A stretch of DNA of 64,000 nt from UBA2112 sp964488555 (GCA_964488555.1 CAZAUF010000003.1:73367-137366), one strand, 5' to 3'. Numbered from the stretch's first letter, positions 25,690-34,646 are shown. Made by a program: numbers and translations. The notes: generated by a model not told the origin, from the sequence alone.

Positions 25690-26955
25690 TTAAATGCGAA
25701 GCAACCGGTTAACTTTATCCTTGATTGAATCGCTATCCCCACTACCTACGATTGTATCATAGCCGACCCGGAGTAACCCCATAGCGGTGATGAATGTATG
25801 ATCTGTAATAGCATCGGTCGTGTCAATGATACCGACGACTTCGGATGGCTTGATATGATGAACGGTTGGCTTTTTGGTAAACGGCAAATCCTTGTACCAA
25901 TCGCGCTTAGATAGAGCCTCCACCAGCTGATCCAAGCTGGCACCGCCGCCACACAGCAGGATACGACTCGGTAGATGATCGACGGAATCGAACTCGCTCA
26001 GCGCAAGTTCCACGCCGGACAGCCAAACATCGAGCGTCTTGTCGATCGCAGTCGTCGCTTTCTTTTTGACGCCTTCTTTGATTTGCTCATGCCCAAGGTG
26101 CAGCTTCAGCTTTTCCGCGTCGGTGTAGTTGAGGTCCATGTCAGTCATGATGGTCTTGGTAAAGCTCCGTCCACCGATGCCGAACATGCGCGTACCTTCC
26201 ACACCACCGTCATTCACGACAGCTATGTCAGTCGTTCCACCACCGACATCAGCCAGGATGGCAGTAAACGTGCTGTTACTGTCGGTGCCAAGTACACTGC
26301 GGCTGACCGCAAACGGCTCGGCGGCCACCGCTACCAGCTCCAGTGCCAAATCTTCGGCAACATGCTCAAGTGCTCCGATGTGCACCATCGGTGCAAAAGC
26401 GGTGTATATCTGTACGGCGACGTCTTTGCCCTGAAATCCTATGGGATTGCTGACCTTGTAGCCATCGATGTGGATGCTCACCAGCGCGCTGTTGACCAAT
26501 TTTACCTCGACGTCCTCATTGCCAGTTTCGAGAGCAATTTGCTTCTGCGCTTTTACCTGCGCGCGCTCCTGAACCTTTTCGATGATAAATTCCATCTCAC
26601 GAATATCAAGTGGCTTGTCAGGCTGCGGTCGGCGATATTTGATGGTATTGGTCAGACCTTTTACCAACTCGCCAGCAATGCCTATGACGGCTTTTTTTGC
26701 TTGCAGACCAGCCTGATCCTCGGCTTCCGCCAGTGCTACTTCACAGTTATGCACCACGGCAGCGATGTCCGCGATGGCTCCACTATGCATGTCACTGACA
26801 TCCTGCCGAGCACGTCCAACACCCACGATCTCGAGGTTCTCTCCGTTGACCTTGGCTATCAGTGCCTTTATGAACTCGGTACCTATATCCAACCCCACTA
26901 TGTAATCTTGGTCGGATTCACGATTGCGTACGGCGCGTATCTTGTCGAAAACCAT
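25690..26955 (-). CDS. Actin-like ATPase of the FtsA/PilM family
   Basis: 421-aa actin-fold protein. Phosphate 1 is YIVGLDIGTEFIKALIA. An FtsA-type subdomain follows (EMEFIIEKVQERAQVKAQ). Phosphate 2 is ILADVGGGTTDIAVV and the adenosine motif is ILLCGGGASLDQL. The C-terminus (KDKVNRLLRI) is an amphipathic membrane-targeting helix, as in FtsA. Roles in division (FtsA) or as the cytoplasmic ring of a type IV pilus (PilM) cannot be separated from sequence; the following gene fits either. A TATAAT box (26967-26972) is 11 nt upstream of the ATG. Confidence 0.82.
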   Translation of the reverse strand: MVFDKIRAVRNRESDQDYIVGLDIGTEFIKALIAKVNGENLEIVGVGRARQDVSDMHSGAIADIAAVVHNCEVALAEAEDQAGLQAKKAVIGIAGELVKGLTNTIKYRRPQPDKPLDIREMEFIIEKVQERAQVKAQKQIALETGNEDVEVKLVNSALVSIHIDGYKVSNPIGFQGKDVAVQIYTAFAPMVHIGALEHVAEDLALELVAVAAEPFAVSRSVLGTDSNSTFTAILADVGGGTTDIAVVNDGGVEGTRMFGIGGRSFTKTIMTDMDLNYTDAEKLKLHLGHEQIKEGVKKKATTAIDKTLDVWLSGVELALSEFDSVDHLPSRILLCGGGASLDQLVEALSKRDWYKDLPFTKKPTVHHIKPSEVVGIIDTTDAITDHTFITAMGLLRVGYDTIVGSGDSDSIKDKVNRLLRI

Positions 26956-27037
26956 AATTGCTACCCATTATATACCAGTTGCGCTTACCGCGCCAAAGGT
27001 TGCAACTTTTGAACAGTGTGGTAAAATTTGCATAACT

Positions 27038-27970
27038 ATGAGTGGAGCGGAGACCCCCAAGCTAGGAGCTACATACAATTCTCCTGCTCCCACGCCAGAA
27101 TATCTGGCAACTCCATCCGATACGCTAAAAAGCAAAGTGCACGAGCTGAGCGATTTGCTTGAAGCCGCTCGCCTCCCTGACGTTATGAATTATTCATTCA
27201 CGTTTCACGGTGAGACACTCGACGGTATGTATATCCCGGAAGATGTCCACAAACTTATCAAACAGTATGGTCTCATCGATGAAGTCACTGTGGAGTGTTC
27301 ATATATGGAAGGTACCGGGACGAGTTTTTACATCCAATTCGAGATGTACGATGAAAATACGGAAGAATCTCACTTCTTAGACATCGAACGAGCATATAAC
27401 TACGCACAAGGGGCCCAAGACTATGATTATGTCTATACGTACGATCACAGCGACGCGAAAACAATGGCGAACAATATTCGTCCGATCACGCCGAGAGACT
27501 TGAATCGATGCCTGGCCAGTCTCATATGCAACGACGCCGAAATGAACGCGTCGGCACTTGATGCGCACAATTGGCGCGCGAGCGATTACGAACATCTGAT
27601 CGCACACTTGGTAGACGCAGCTTCATATCATTCAAGCAGCCACGAATACCTGCTGACCGACGAGGCGAGCGGCACGGCCGGCACCTACAGTTACGAAGAG
27701 GTGAACGGAGAAATCGTCGAATTCAACCTCTATCGCATCACCGTGTACAATGTCGATGTCAGCCCCATGGGCAATCCTGGCTACTACAAAAAGGCTATCG
27801 AAGCCTCGATCAGCGAGCACGATGGCAAAACTGAAGCGTATTTCCGCGAGCATACCTATATGGATGACCGATACTCGGGCAAGACGCTCACGCCCTCTGA
27901 CGCAGACTACCGCTCAGCGTATGACTTCATTGACATACAGAGTGCACAGCTCCGCGCCCTGGCTGGGTAG
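27038..27970 (+). CDS. Conserved hypothetical protein
   Basis: 310-aa acidic soluble protein that I do not recognise. The ATG at 27038 follows a TAAAAT box (27022-27027) by 10 nt; the upstream in-frame ATG lies inside the divergent promoter and is unlikely. The first 25 residues look disordered (Pro/Thr). The remainder is Tyr- and Asp-rich with alternating strands (YIQFEMYDENTEESHFLDIE) and a second beta-rich half (YEEVNGEIVEFNLYRITVYN). No TM, signal or catalytic motif. It is divergent from the actin-like gene and convergent with alaS. Confidence 0.6.
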   Translation: MSGAETPKLGATYNSPAPTPEYLATPSDTLKSKVHELSDLLEAARLPDVMNYSFTFHGETLDGMYIPEDVHKLIKQYGLIDEVTVECSYMEGTGTSFYIQFEMYDENTEESHFLDIERAYNYAQGAQDYDYVYTYDHSDAKTMANNIRPITPRDLNRCLASLICNDAEMNASALDAHNWRASDYEHLIAHLVDAASYHSSSHEYLLTDEASGTAGTYSYEEVNGEIVEFNLYRITVYNVDVSPMGNPGYYKKAIEASISEHDGKTEAYFREHTYMDDRYSGKTLTPSDADYRSAYDFIDIQSAQLRALAG

Positions 27971-27976
27971 CATCAC

Positions 27977-29878
27977 CTACGCAAGCACTGCTTTGATGCG
28001 TCGGATACCAGCACTACTGGCTTCTTCTTTGATGATCTTGAATTTCTTGCCGTCTTCAAATAGCTGCAGTGTATGATCGACATGCGGGCCGCCGCAGATT
28101 TCAAAACTATATGGTCGTTCTTCCTCTGGAGCCTTGGGGTCTTTCATACTATACACCTTGACCGTGTCACCATAGCGGTCACCGAACTGCCCAAGCGCGC
28201 CGAGCGGACCAGTGGCTTCTTCGGTCGGGTATTCAGCGTAGCTGATTTGCAGGTCTTTGGCGATTTGTTCGTTGACGATACGCTCGACTTGGTCCAACTG
28301 TTCGCGAGTGACCTTTTGATCGTGGCTAAAGTCAAAGCGCAGACGCTCCTCGGTGATGTTTGATCCACGCTGGATGACATGGTCGCCAAGTACGTCGCGC
28401 AGTGCCTGATACATCAGGTGCGTGGCGGTGTGGTATTTCTTGTGCTGCAACGTCTGTCCACCGAGGCCACCCTTGAATGTGCCCTTTGCGGCAGTTTGAC
28501 TGCGAGCGCGTTGCTCGGCCATCTTGGCGTCGAACTCTTCGCGCCATTTTTCAGATAAATCGACGTCTTGCTTGAATGCTTCTTCGACAGACAGCTCTAC
28601 CGGAAAGCCATAGGTGTCATATAGTGTAAATATCTCAACTCCGGTCAAACCGTTCTCTGCAAATTTCGGAAACTGCTGCAGGCCCTTACGAAGCGTCTGA
28701 CGAAACGCCTTTTCTTCCTTCACCAAGACGGCGATAACGTCGTCGCGTTTCTCAGCGACTTCAGGAAAGTCATTGTGATACAGGTCAGCGATGACGGGCA
28801 CGACTTCCTGCATGAAGTTTTGCTCGACACCCAAATCGAAAGCCTTGACCATGGCGCGACGGACGAGTCGGCGCATCACATAGCCCTGCTGCTTGTTGCT
28901 TGGCACGCAGCCGTCAACCGCGAGGAACGTCGCCGCGCGCAGATGGTCGGCGATGACACGCATACTTTCGGTGTGGCTGTCGTATTTTTTGCCGCTCAGG
29001 CTTTCGAGCTTCTGGATAATCGGCCACATGAGGCTGATTTTGTAGACGTCCGGATCGTTTAGCTTGGCAGCGGCGATACGCTCGAGACCAGAGCCGTGGT
29101 CGATGTTGGGATGCTCAAGCGGTTCAAACTTACCCTCAGCAACCTTGCGGTACGCCATGAAGACGTTGTTGCCGATTTCCATAAACCGACCGCAATCGCA
29201 GTTTGGGTGGCAGTGCTCGCCAAACTCAGGATTGTGCTCCACGAAATCAAACTCGTAGAACATTTCGCTGTCAGGTCCGCATGGGTCGCCCACAGGTGTG
29301 TTTTCAGGTGCGCCGTTTCGTGACCACCAGTTCTTGCTGCCGTCATAGAAGAAGATGCGCGCGCCTTCCTCCATGCCCTTAGCATAACCATCCTCTTCGC
29401 TGCCGATGTCTTGCATGCCGTTACTCAGGCCAGCATCGGCAAATAATCGCGCCCATACGTCGGCAGCTTCGGTATCCTTTGGTATGCCGTAGCGGTCATC
29501 ACCGATATAGCACGTCACATAGAGTTTGCTAAGGTCGAGCTGCACGATGTCACGGTGGAACTCAAACATCCACTCGATCTGCTGCTGTTTGAAATAGTCG
29601 CCCATGCTCCAATTGCCGAGCATCTCGAAAAACGTCGTGTGACGATTGTCGCCGATGTCATCGATATCCTGCGCGCGCAGACAGGTCTGACTGTCGACTA
29701 GACGCTTGCCCTCTGGGTGCGGCTCACCGAGCAGGTATGGAATAATCGGCTGCATGCCGCTGCCGGTAAACAGCGTCGTCGGATCGTCATGCAGCACCAG
29801 CGGCGCACGCTTAATGACCGCGTGACCACGCTCAGCAAAAAACTTCAGGTATTCGTTTCGGATCGTCTCGGTATTCAT
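27977..29878 (-). CDS. alaS: Alanine-tRNA ligase, C-terminally shortened
   Basis: Class II synthetase charging tRNA-Ala, 633 aa against about 875 in E. coli. The catalytic domain has GSGMQPIIPYLLG and RHTTFFEMLGNWSMGDYF. The tRNA-recognition domain follows. The editing domain has its zinc site in HTATHLMYQAL and CGGPHVDHT. The protein ends right after the editing domain (SSAGIRRIKAVLA), so the DHHA1 oligomerisation/C-Ala module is missing. Such short forms occur in reduced CPR genomes. A TAAAAT box (29886-29891) lies exactly 7 nt before the ATG. Confidence 0.95.
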   Translation of the reverse strand: MNTETIRNEYLKFFAERGHAVIKRAPLVLHDDPTTLFTGSGMQPIIPYLLGEPHPEGKRLVDSQTCLRAQDIDDIGDNRHTTFFEMLGNWSMGDYFKQQQIEWMFEFHRDIVQLDLSKLYVTCYIGDDRYGIPKDTEAADVWARLFADAGLSNGMQDIGSEEDGYAKGMEEGARIFFYDGSKNWWSRNGAPENTPVGDPCGPDSEMFYEFDFVEHNPEFGEHCHPNCDCGRFMEIGNNVFMAYRKVAEGKFEPLEHPNIDHGSGLERIAAAKLNDPDVYKISLMWPIIQKLESLSGKKYDSHTESMRVIADHLRAATFLAVDGCVPSNKQQGYVMRRLVRRAMVKAFDLGVEQNFMQEVVPVIADLYHNDFPEVAEKRDDVIAVLVKEEKAFRQTLRKGLQQFPKFAENGLTGVEIFTLYDTYGFPVELSVEEAFKQDVDLSEKWREEFDAKMAEQRARSQTAAKGTFKGGLGGQTLQHKKYHTATHLMYQALRDVLGDHVIQRGSNITEERLRFDFSHDQKVTREQLDQVERIVNEQIAKDLQISYAEYPTEEATGPLGALGQFGDRYGDTVKVYSMKDPKAPEEERPYSFEICGGPHVDHTLQLFEDGKKFKIIKEEASSAGIRRIKAVLA

Positions 29879-29918
29879 CTCTGTTATTTTATCAGAATAT
29901 TCACGGCAAGCATACTAA

Positions 29919-29947
29919 TTGACAAAAACTACTATTTATGATTATAT
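29919..29947 (+). promoter_or_regulatory. Consensus sigma70-type promoter
   Basis: -35 TTGACA (29919-29924), 17-bp spacer, -10 TTATAT (29942-29947). It precedes the Phd-like gene with a purine-rich ribosome-binding site (AGGAAGGAA). Confidence 0.6.
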
Positions 29948-29977
29948 ATACGGTAGGTCCTACAGGAAGGAACTGAG

Positions 29978-30271
29978 ATGACAGAATCTCAAAACGAGGG
30001 TCCGTTGCTGTACACGTTGCGGCAGCTGCACGACGACACCGCCGCCGTCATGGAGGCCGTCAACACGCAGAAGCGTCCGGCGGTCATCACCCAGCGCGGC
30101 AGGTTCATCGCCCTGGTGCAGCCACTCGCCTGCATCGAGAACCTCGAAGGCATACTCATCGGCAAGGCCATCGAGGCCGGCGACATCAAGCTGGAACCAG
30201 GAGACCGGGTCTACACGTCGGAGGAGATGGCGAAAGCACTATTCGGCGACGCCGACGATTCCACCGCCTAG
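29978..30271 (+). CDS. Phd/YefM-type antitoxin-like protein, orphan
   Basis: 97 aa. The arrangement LRQLHDDTAAVMEAVNTQKRPAVITQRGRFIALVQPL is the Phd/YefM N-terminal DNA-binding fold: helix, helix, then the xPxxITxxGRxxAxL strand motif. In type II systems such proteins neutralise and repress a toxin gene next to them. Here no toxin follows; the gene runs into the convergent mnmA and overlaps it by 33 nt (30239-30271). It has a strong ribosome-binding site, a consensus promoter and markedly G/C-ending codons, suggesting a foreign, probably actinobacterial, origin. Confidence 0.7.
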   Translation: MTESQNEGPLLYTLRQLHDDTAAVMEAVNTQKRPAVITQRGRFIALVQPLACIENLEGILIGKAIEAGDIKLEPGDRVYTSEEMAKALFGDADDSTA

Positions 30272-31282
30272 GCACACCTGGCCGTCGTACACGACAATGG
30301 ACTGACCAGCCGCAACTGCACGTTGCGGCTGTTCCATTTTCAGGACACTGCCTTCGAGCCGTGCTTTGACGAGCGGCGCGCGGTGACGAACACGGATTTG
30401 GTAAGTAACAGATGCCTCTCCGCCAGCTGGTGGGTTGATCCAGTGAATATCCGAGAGTTCGATTTCCTTTTTCCAAAGAGACTCGTCATTTAGGTCGCGA
30501 CTCACGTGGACTTCGTTTTTGTCCATGTCCTTGCCCACGACGTAGTACGGCAATCCGCCGCCGACATCCAGACCATGGCGTTGACCGAGAGTGTAAAATA
30601 TCGCGCCGTCATGCGTGCCAACCGGCTCACCTGTTTGCTTGTCGATAATCGCACCTGGTTTTTGCTCGACATACTGGCTCAAAAAGTCACGGATGCCTAT
30701 CTGTCCAACAAAACAAATGCCTTGGCTATCTGGCTTTGCCGCTGTCGTGAGTCCACGATCCTCCGCCATTTGTCGTACTTCCGGTTTGGTGTATTCACCC
30801 AGAGGAAACAGCGTCTTGCTCAACGCCTCTCCGGTGACTCGGTACAAAAAGTATGTCTGGTCTTTGTTGGCATCTTTTGCCATTTTTAGCACACCATCTT
30901 TTACTCGCGCGTAATGACCGGTCGCTATCATATCAGCACCGTGCTCGAGTGCCGCATCAATAAATAGTCGAAACTTCACTTCTTGATTACACATAATATC
31001 CGGATTTGGCGTGCGACCAGCTTTGTATTCGTCGATCATGTAGTCCACGACTTTTTGCTTGTATTCGTTCTGAAAATCAAATACCTCAAAATCAATCCCG
31101 AGCTGCACAGCAACACGCTTGGCATCAGCCAGGTCGTCTGCCCAGGGACACTTAAGCCCCGGGAGGTCCTGGGTCCAGTTTTTCATATAGACGCCAGTAA
31201 CGTCATATCCCTGCTCGACAAGCAGAGCAGCCGTCAAGCTGGAATCAACGCCACCGCTCATACCAACATACACTTTCGTCAT
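30239..31282 (-). CDS. mnmA: tRNA-specific 2-thiouridylase
   Basis: Adds sulfur to U34 of tRNA-Lys, -Glu and -Gln; 347 aa. The PP-loop ATP site is YVGMSGGVDSSLTAALL. The tRNA/nucleophile region is NPDIMCNQEVKF with its catalytic Cys. KDQTYFLYRV and the second catalytic Cys in SQGICFVGQ follow, and the C-terminal barrel is complete. It is the last gene of an iscS-ydcF-mnmA operon with 4-nt overlaps, which would supply sulfur from the desulfurase directly. A tRNA-Glu substrate gene lies at 47545-47619. Confidence 0.96.
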   Translation of the reverse strand: MTKVYVGMSGGVDSSLTAALLVEQGYDVTGVYMKNWTQDLPGLKCPWADDLADAKRVAVQLGIDFEVFDFQNEYKQKVVDYMIDEYKAGRTPNPDIMCNQEVKFRLFIDAALEHGADMIATGHYARVKDGVLKMAKDANKDQTYFLYRVTGEALSKTLFPLGEYTKPEVRQMAEDRGLTTAAKPDSQGICFVGQIGIRDFLSQYVEQKPGAIIDKQTGEPVGTHDGAIFYTLGQRHGLDVGGGLPYYVVGKDMDKNEVHVSRDLNDESLWKKEIELSDIHWINPPAGGEASVTYQIRVRHRAPLVKARLEGSVLKMEQPQRAVAAGQSIVVYDGQVCLGGGIVGVAE

Positions 31283-31893
31283 CTGCTACCTCCTAGATAA
31301 AAAGCACCGATTTTGACGAGCTCAGTAATTGCCAACCACCAGCCAGTCGGCGTCAACCACCACCAGCCGTTCCATTGATTATCCGACTTTACAGGATGAT
31401 TGATGATTTTCACATTTGTACCGGCACGCTCACCGAATTCAAGCCCGGCACGACGCTGATGATACGCCGACGTCACTAAAATCACTGATCGAATGCCTCT
31501 GCGTTCAAACAAAGATGTCGTGTTCGCAGCGTTTTCCTTGGTGGTTTCACTTGTTTCGTCGAGCAATATGTCACTTGCAGGCACACCAGCCTCTATCGCT
31601 TGACGCTTCATTGCTTCGGCATTGGACGGACCGGACTTATCGGCAGCCGCGCCAGAAAAGACCAGCAATTGAGCCCAGTCGTTTTTGTAAAGTTCAATCG
31701 CTTGCGCCGTGCGCGCTCGCGTGTCGCCACCGCTAATAGCAACGATCGCGTCCACCGTCTCGCAATCTTGAGTAGTCGACGGATGGTCATCGCAGTGGCT
31801 TAAGCCATCGGGCCCGAGGTAGGCACCTAGACCAATAATCACCATGGCACCTACGGTCACGAACGCGACAAGCATAAAGAGCAGCTTCGTCAT
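31279..31893 (-). CDS. YdcF/ElyC-family (DUF218) membrane protein
   Basis: 204 aa with an N-terminal TM helix (LLFMLVAFVTVGAMVIIGLGAYL) and an outer DUF218 domain: DAIVAISGGDTRARTAQAIELY, then VFSGAAADKSG and VTSAYHQRRAG. The family includes ElyC and SanA, linked to envelope and lipid-carrier metabolism. Its presence between iscS and mnmA, with 4-nt ATGA-type overlaps on both sides, means co-translation, but no functional link to thiolation is known. A short second hydrophobic stretch at the C-terminus may re-insert into the membrane. Confidence 0.82.
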   Translation of the reverse strand: MTKLLFMLVAFVTVGAMVIIGLGAYLGPDGLSHCDDHPSTTQDCETVDAIVAISGGDTRARTAQAIELYKNDWAQLLVFSGAAADKSGPSNAEAMKRQAIEAGVPASDILLDETSETTKENAANTTSLFERRGIRSVILVTSAYHQRRAGLEFGERAGTNVKIINHPVKSDNQWNGWWWLTPTGWWLAITELVKIGAFYLGGSR

Positions 31894-33035
31894 GCCGCTA
31901 CCCTTGCCTTTTCGCGCTCTACTTCCGCCTTGATGGCATGAAATGCCTGGTCAATTGCTGCTTGGTCGGTACTCCTACCCAAACTCAATCGCAGACTGCC
32001 ATCAGCCGTCGCGTCATCAAGCCCAATCGCCGTCAGTACGTGCGAACGCGTCCCCTTGTTAGCCGCGCACGCGCTGCCAGTTGCGACCAGAATGCCGCGT
32101 GCCTCAAGACCAAAAACAAGACGCTCGGCATCAAGACCAGGAAATGATATATGCAAGTGTCCACTCAAACGATGCTTCTGGTGACCCGACACGACTGCAT
32201 CGGGAAAGATGTCACATAACTTGCGTTGCAGATCATCACGCAGACCAGCAAGTCGAGCAACCTCTTCGCGACGATGCGCGTCGGCTTTGGTAAGTGCTGT
32301 CGCCATACCAATAACGCCGGCTACATTTTCGGTGCCACTTCTCAACCCAGCTTCTTGCCCGCCGCCGACAATCTGTGGCTTCAAGCGCACAGAGCGAGCT
32401 GCATAGAGCAGTCCGACCTGCTTTGGTCCATATACTTTGGCAGCGTTGAGCGTGAGCATATCGACTCCTAGTCGCGTGACATGTAAGTCAAGCTGACCGG
32501 CACCTTGCGAAGCATCGCTATGTAGATATATTGGTGTCGTATTGCCATCGCTTAAACGCTGGGTACGAACCTGCTTGATGACTTCGGCTATTTTGCTAAG
32601 CGGTTGGATGGTGCCAATTTCGTTGTTTGCCAGACCAACGCTGACAAGCCACGTATCGGGACGAATCGCCATCTTGATATCGTTTGGCGATACACGTCCT
32701 CGAGCATCAACCGACACAAGCGTATGCTCATACCGAACCGCCGCAGCGAGGACCGACTGATGCTCAATGGTTGGTGCGACAACATGCCCCTCTCCCGCAC
32801 CAAATGCAAGGTTGATCGACTCGGTCGCACCAGCTGTCATGATCAGCTCACCCGAACGCGCCCCTATGACACCGGCAATCGCTGTCTTGGCAGCTTCGTA
32901 TTCACGACGAACTGCCACAGCAGGCGCGTACGGACTGGATGGGTTATAAAACTTCTCAGCAAAATACGGTTGTTGTGCCGCCAAAACATCCGGATCGAGC
33001 GGGGTTGCCGCCGCATGGTCAAGGTATATAGTCAT
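31890..33035 (-). CDS. iscS: Cysteine desulfurase (NifS/IscS family)
   Basis: PLP enzyme releasing sulfur from cysteine; 381 aa from the ATG at 33035. Motifs are IYLDHAAATPLDP, TAGATESINLA, HSDASQGAGQ, the PLP lysine in NAAKVYGPKQVG, and the catalytic cysteine in TGSACAANKGTRSHVL. The residue before the PLP lysine is Ala, where IscS/NifS usually has His. No iron-sulfur scaffold gene is adjacent, so tRNA thiolation through MnmA is the likely main role. A TATAAT box (33044-33049) lies 8 nt before the ATG. The symbol is by similarity; nifS-like is equally fair. Confidence 0.93.
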   Translation of the reverse strand: MTIYLDHAAATPLDPDVLAAQQPYFAEKFYNPSSPYAPAVAVRREYEAAKTAIAGVIGARSGELIMTAGATESINLAFGAGEGHVVAPTIEHQSVLAAAVRYEHTLVSVDARGRVSPNDIKMAIRPDTWLVSVGLANNEIGTIQPLSKIAEVIKQVRTQRLSDGNTTPIYLHSDASQGAGQLDLHVTRLGVDMLTLNAAKVYGPKQVGLLYAARSVRLKPQIVGGGQEAGLRSGTENVAGVIGMATALTKADAHRREEVARLAGLRDDLQRKLCDIFPDAVVSGHQKHRLSGHLHISFPGLDAERLVFGLEARGILVATGSACAANKGTRSHVLTAIGLDDATADGSLRLSLGRSTDQAAIDQAFHAIKAEVEREKARVAA

Positions 33036-33053
33036 CACCAATGATTATAACAG

Positions 33054-33476
33054 TTACGCTACGAGCGGTTTACCCGTTGCCGGATCTCGGCGATAAATAT
33101 CTCGTGCGACCTTTTCGTAATACAGATGGATCGCAGAAACTAGATTCGTCAGCTCCTGCCCCTCGATATAGTAGTACGGCGTATGATCCTGAACTTTCAA
33201 AATACCGTTTTCGTGAATTTCATATCGCGTCGTCGATGCTTCTCGCTTGCCGTCATCGCCAGTCCACTCCTCATACCAGACCCACGTGTTCAAATCGAGA
33301 TTGAAAAATTGTCGGTAATGACCTTCTGGTATGGGACCGAACAGCTTGCCGCCAAGTTCGCTTTCGCGCTGAATAAGCTGACGTAGCGTCGGACGCATAC
33401 GTAAACTGAAGCGCGGTAGACGCACATCATCAGCACCAGTCAGTAAACGCAGTGATTTTTGCAGAAATCCAGCCAT
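33054..33476 (-). CDS. Conserved hypothetical protein
   Basis: 140-aa protein, unknown. N-terminal basic helix (GFLQKSLRLLTGADDVRLPR), then a compact beta-rich region with paired Trp (NLDLNTWVWYEEWTGDDG), and ending in a helical segment (LVSAIHLYYEKVARDIYRRD). It overlaps the preceding gene by 1 nt in TGATG. The family may be CPR-specific. No enzymatic motif seen. Confidence 0.6.
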   Translation of the reverse strand: MAGFLQKSLRLLTGADDVRLPRFSLRMRPTLRQLIQRESELGGKLFGPIPEGHYRQFFNLDLNTWVWYEEWTGDDGKREASTTRYEIHENGILKVQDHTPYYYIEGQELTNLVSAIHLYYEKVARDIYRRDPATGKPLVA

Positions 33477-33820
33477 CAGCTCGACTCTCCTATCGCTTGC
33501 TCACGCATCCATTTGATCAGTTGGTTGGTCTGCGCAATCCGACCCAACAACTCTTGCATTTCTTCGGGTGTTTGAGTTTTGTGTTCAAGTTCTGGTGCAG
33601 CCTGGTAATTGGCTGATACCGAATACTGCTGTGCATCTGCGACGAGTTGATGTAGCTGCTCATCTCTACTGACTGCTACAGAATTCGTCTTAGCAGACGC
33701 TTTGCGCACATAGTGTCGTGCTTCGGGAGTACGATTGAACCGATTGATATCAAATACGCTCCGATCTACGCGATCGGGTTGTGTGGAATCAGGACTGGCG
33801 ACGTTGTTCGTGGGTACCAT
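33476..33820 (-). CDS. Hypothetical protein
   Basis: 114 aa from the ATG at 33820, chosen because GGAG lies 5 nt upstream; the longer open frame to 33940 would overlap tatD. Probably mostly disordered at the N-terminus (Ser/Thr/Asp/Asn), with a C-terminal helix pair (TPEEMQELLGRIAQTNQLIK). Coupled to the following gene by a 1-nt overlap. Function unknown. Confidence 0.5.
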   Translation of the reverse strand: MVPTNNVASPDSTQPDRVDRSVFDINRFNRTPEARHYVRKASAKTNSVAVSRDEQLHQLVADAQQYSVSANYQAAPELEHKTQTPEEMQELLGRIAQTNQLIKWMREQAIGESS

Positions 33821-33878
33821 AGAAACTCCGGTTAATCTGTCGTTTGTTTCCGTGTTTGTCTTGAACCTGAGAGATGCA

Positions 33879-34646
33879 CTATAGAGCGAATAGTGCTGTG
33901 GCATTCGCCGTGGTCGCCGCGGCCACGGTGGCAGGATCAACTCCTCTCACCATGGCGTGATGCTTTGCAACTTCACTCACAAATGCAGGCTCATTTATGG
34001 TACCACGATAAGGGGTGGGTGTCAAGAAAGGTGCATCTGTTTCAAGTAGCATCTTTTCCAGCGGAATCGAGGCATACATTTTCTGCTGAGCAGCGTCTTT
34101 CGTAAACGTACTGATACCGTTGACACCGACATAGAGACCGCGTTCAAAACCTTTTTCTACATTCGCTTGCGTATCCGTGAAACTGTGTAGCTCACCACGG
34201 ATGCCGCGGAAGTTATCAAAAATAGACCAAAAATCATCAAACGCTTCTCGAACGTGAAAAATAATCGGTAAATCATGGTCAAGTGCCATCTGAATTTGCG
34301 CCTCGAGTGCTGCAATCTGCACGTCACGTGGACTGTGATTATAAAAATAGTCGAGCCCTATCTCTCCGACCGCGACTATTTTGCCATTCTCTATGAGCTG
34401 CGTTTCATTCGATAGAAGATCCCCGATCTTCCCATAGCCGTCTTTGGCATCGTGCGGATGCACACCGACGGCAGCATACAGATTATCATGTCCAGCAATG
34501 AATTTCACAACATCCTCGCTGCTTTGCTGACTCGTACCGACACAAATCATTTTGAACACGCTGGCGTCCGCAGCACGCTGCAATACGTCTGCAACTGGCA
34601 GCGGATAATCAGACTCATGTATGTGGCAGTGGGTGTCAATAAGCAT
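33879..34646 (-). CDS. tatD: TatD-family metal-dependent deoxyribonuclease
   Basis: TIM-barrel hydrolase of 255 aa with all metal ligands: LIDTHCHIHE, AVGEIGLDYF, DLPIIFHVREAFDD, GELHSFTD and LLETDAPFLTP. TatD/YcfH proteins act as 3'-5' exonucleases in DNA repair or apoptosis-like DNA degradation. Its ATG directly follows the metG stop codon (TAAATG), so it is co-translated with metG. metG-tatD-rpfB-rsmA genes also cluster in Actinobacteria and Firmicutes. Confidence 0.93.
   Translation of the reverse strand: MLIDTHCHIHESDYPLPVADVLQRAADASVFKMICVGTSQQSSEDVVKFIAGHDNLYAAVGVHPHDAKDGYGKIGDLLSNETQLIENGKIVAVGEIGLDYFYNHSPRDVQIAALEAQIQMALDHDLPIIFHVREAFDDFWSIFDNFRGIRGELHSFTDTQANVEKGFERGLYVGVNGISTFTKDAAQQKMYASIPLEKMLLETDAPFLTPTPYRGTINEPAFVSEVAKHHAMVRGVDPATVAAATTANATALFAL

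Noticed and set aside
25975..27012. 345-aa plus-strand frame opposite the actin-like ATPase gene
   Set aside because: Antisense shadow of a well-conserved gene; the product has no domain-like pattern.
29978..30271. Complete type II toxin-antitoxin operon
   Set aside because: The Phd-like gene is alone; the next gene is the convergent mnmA, and upstream is alaS.
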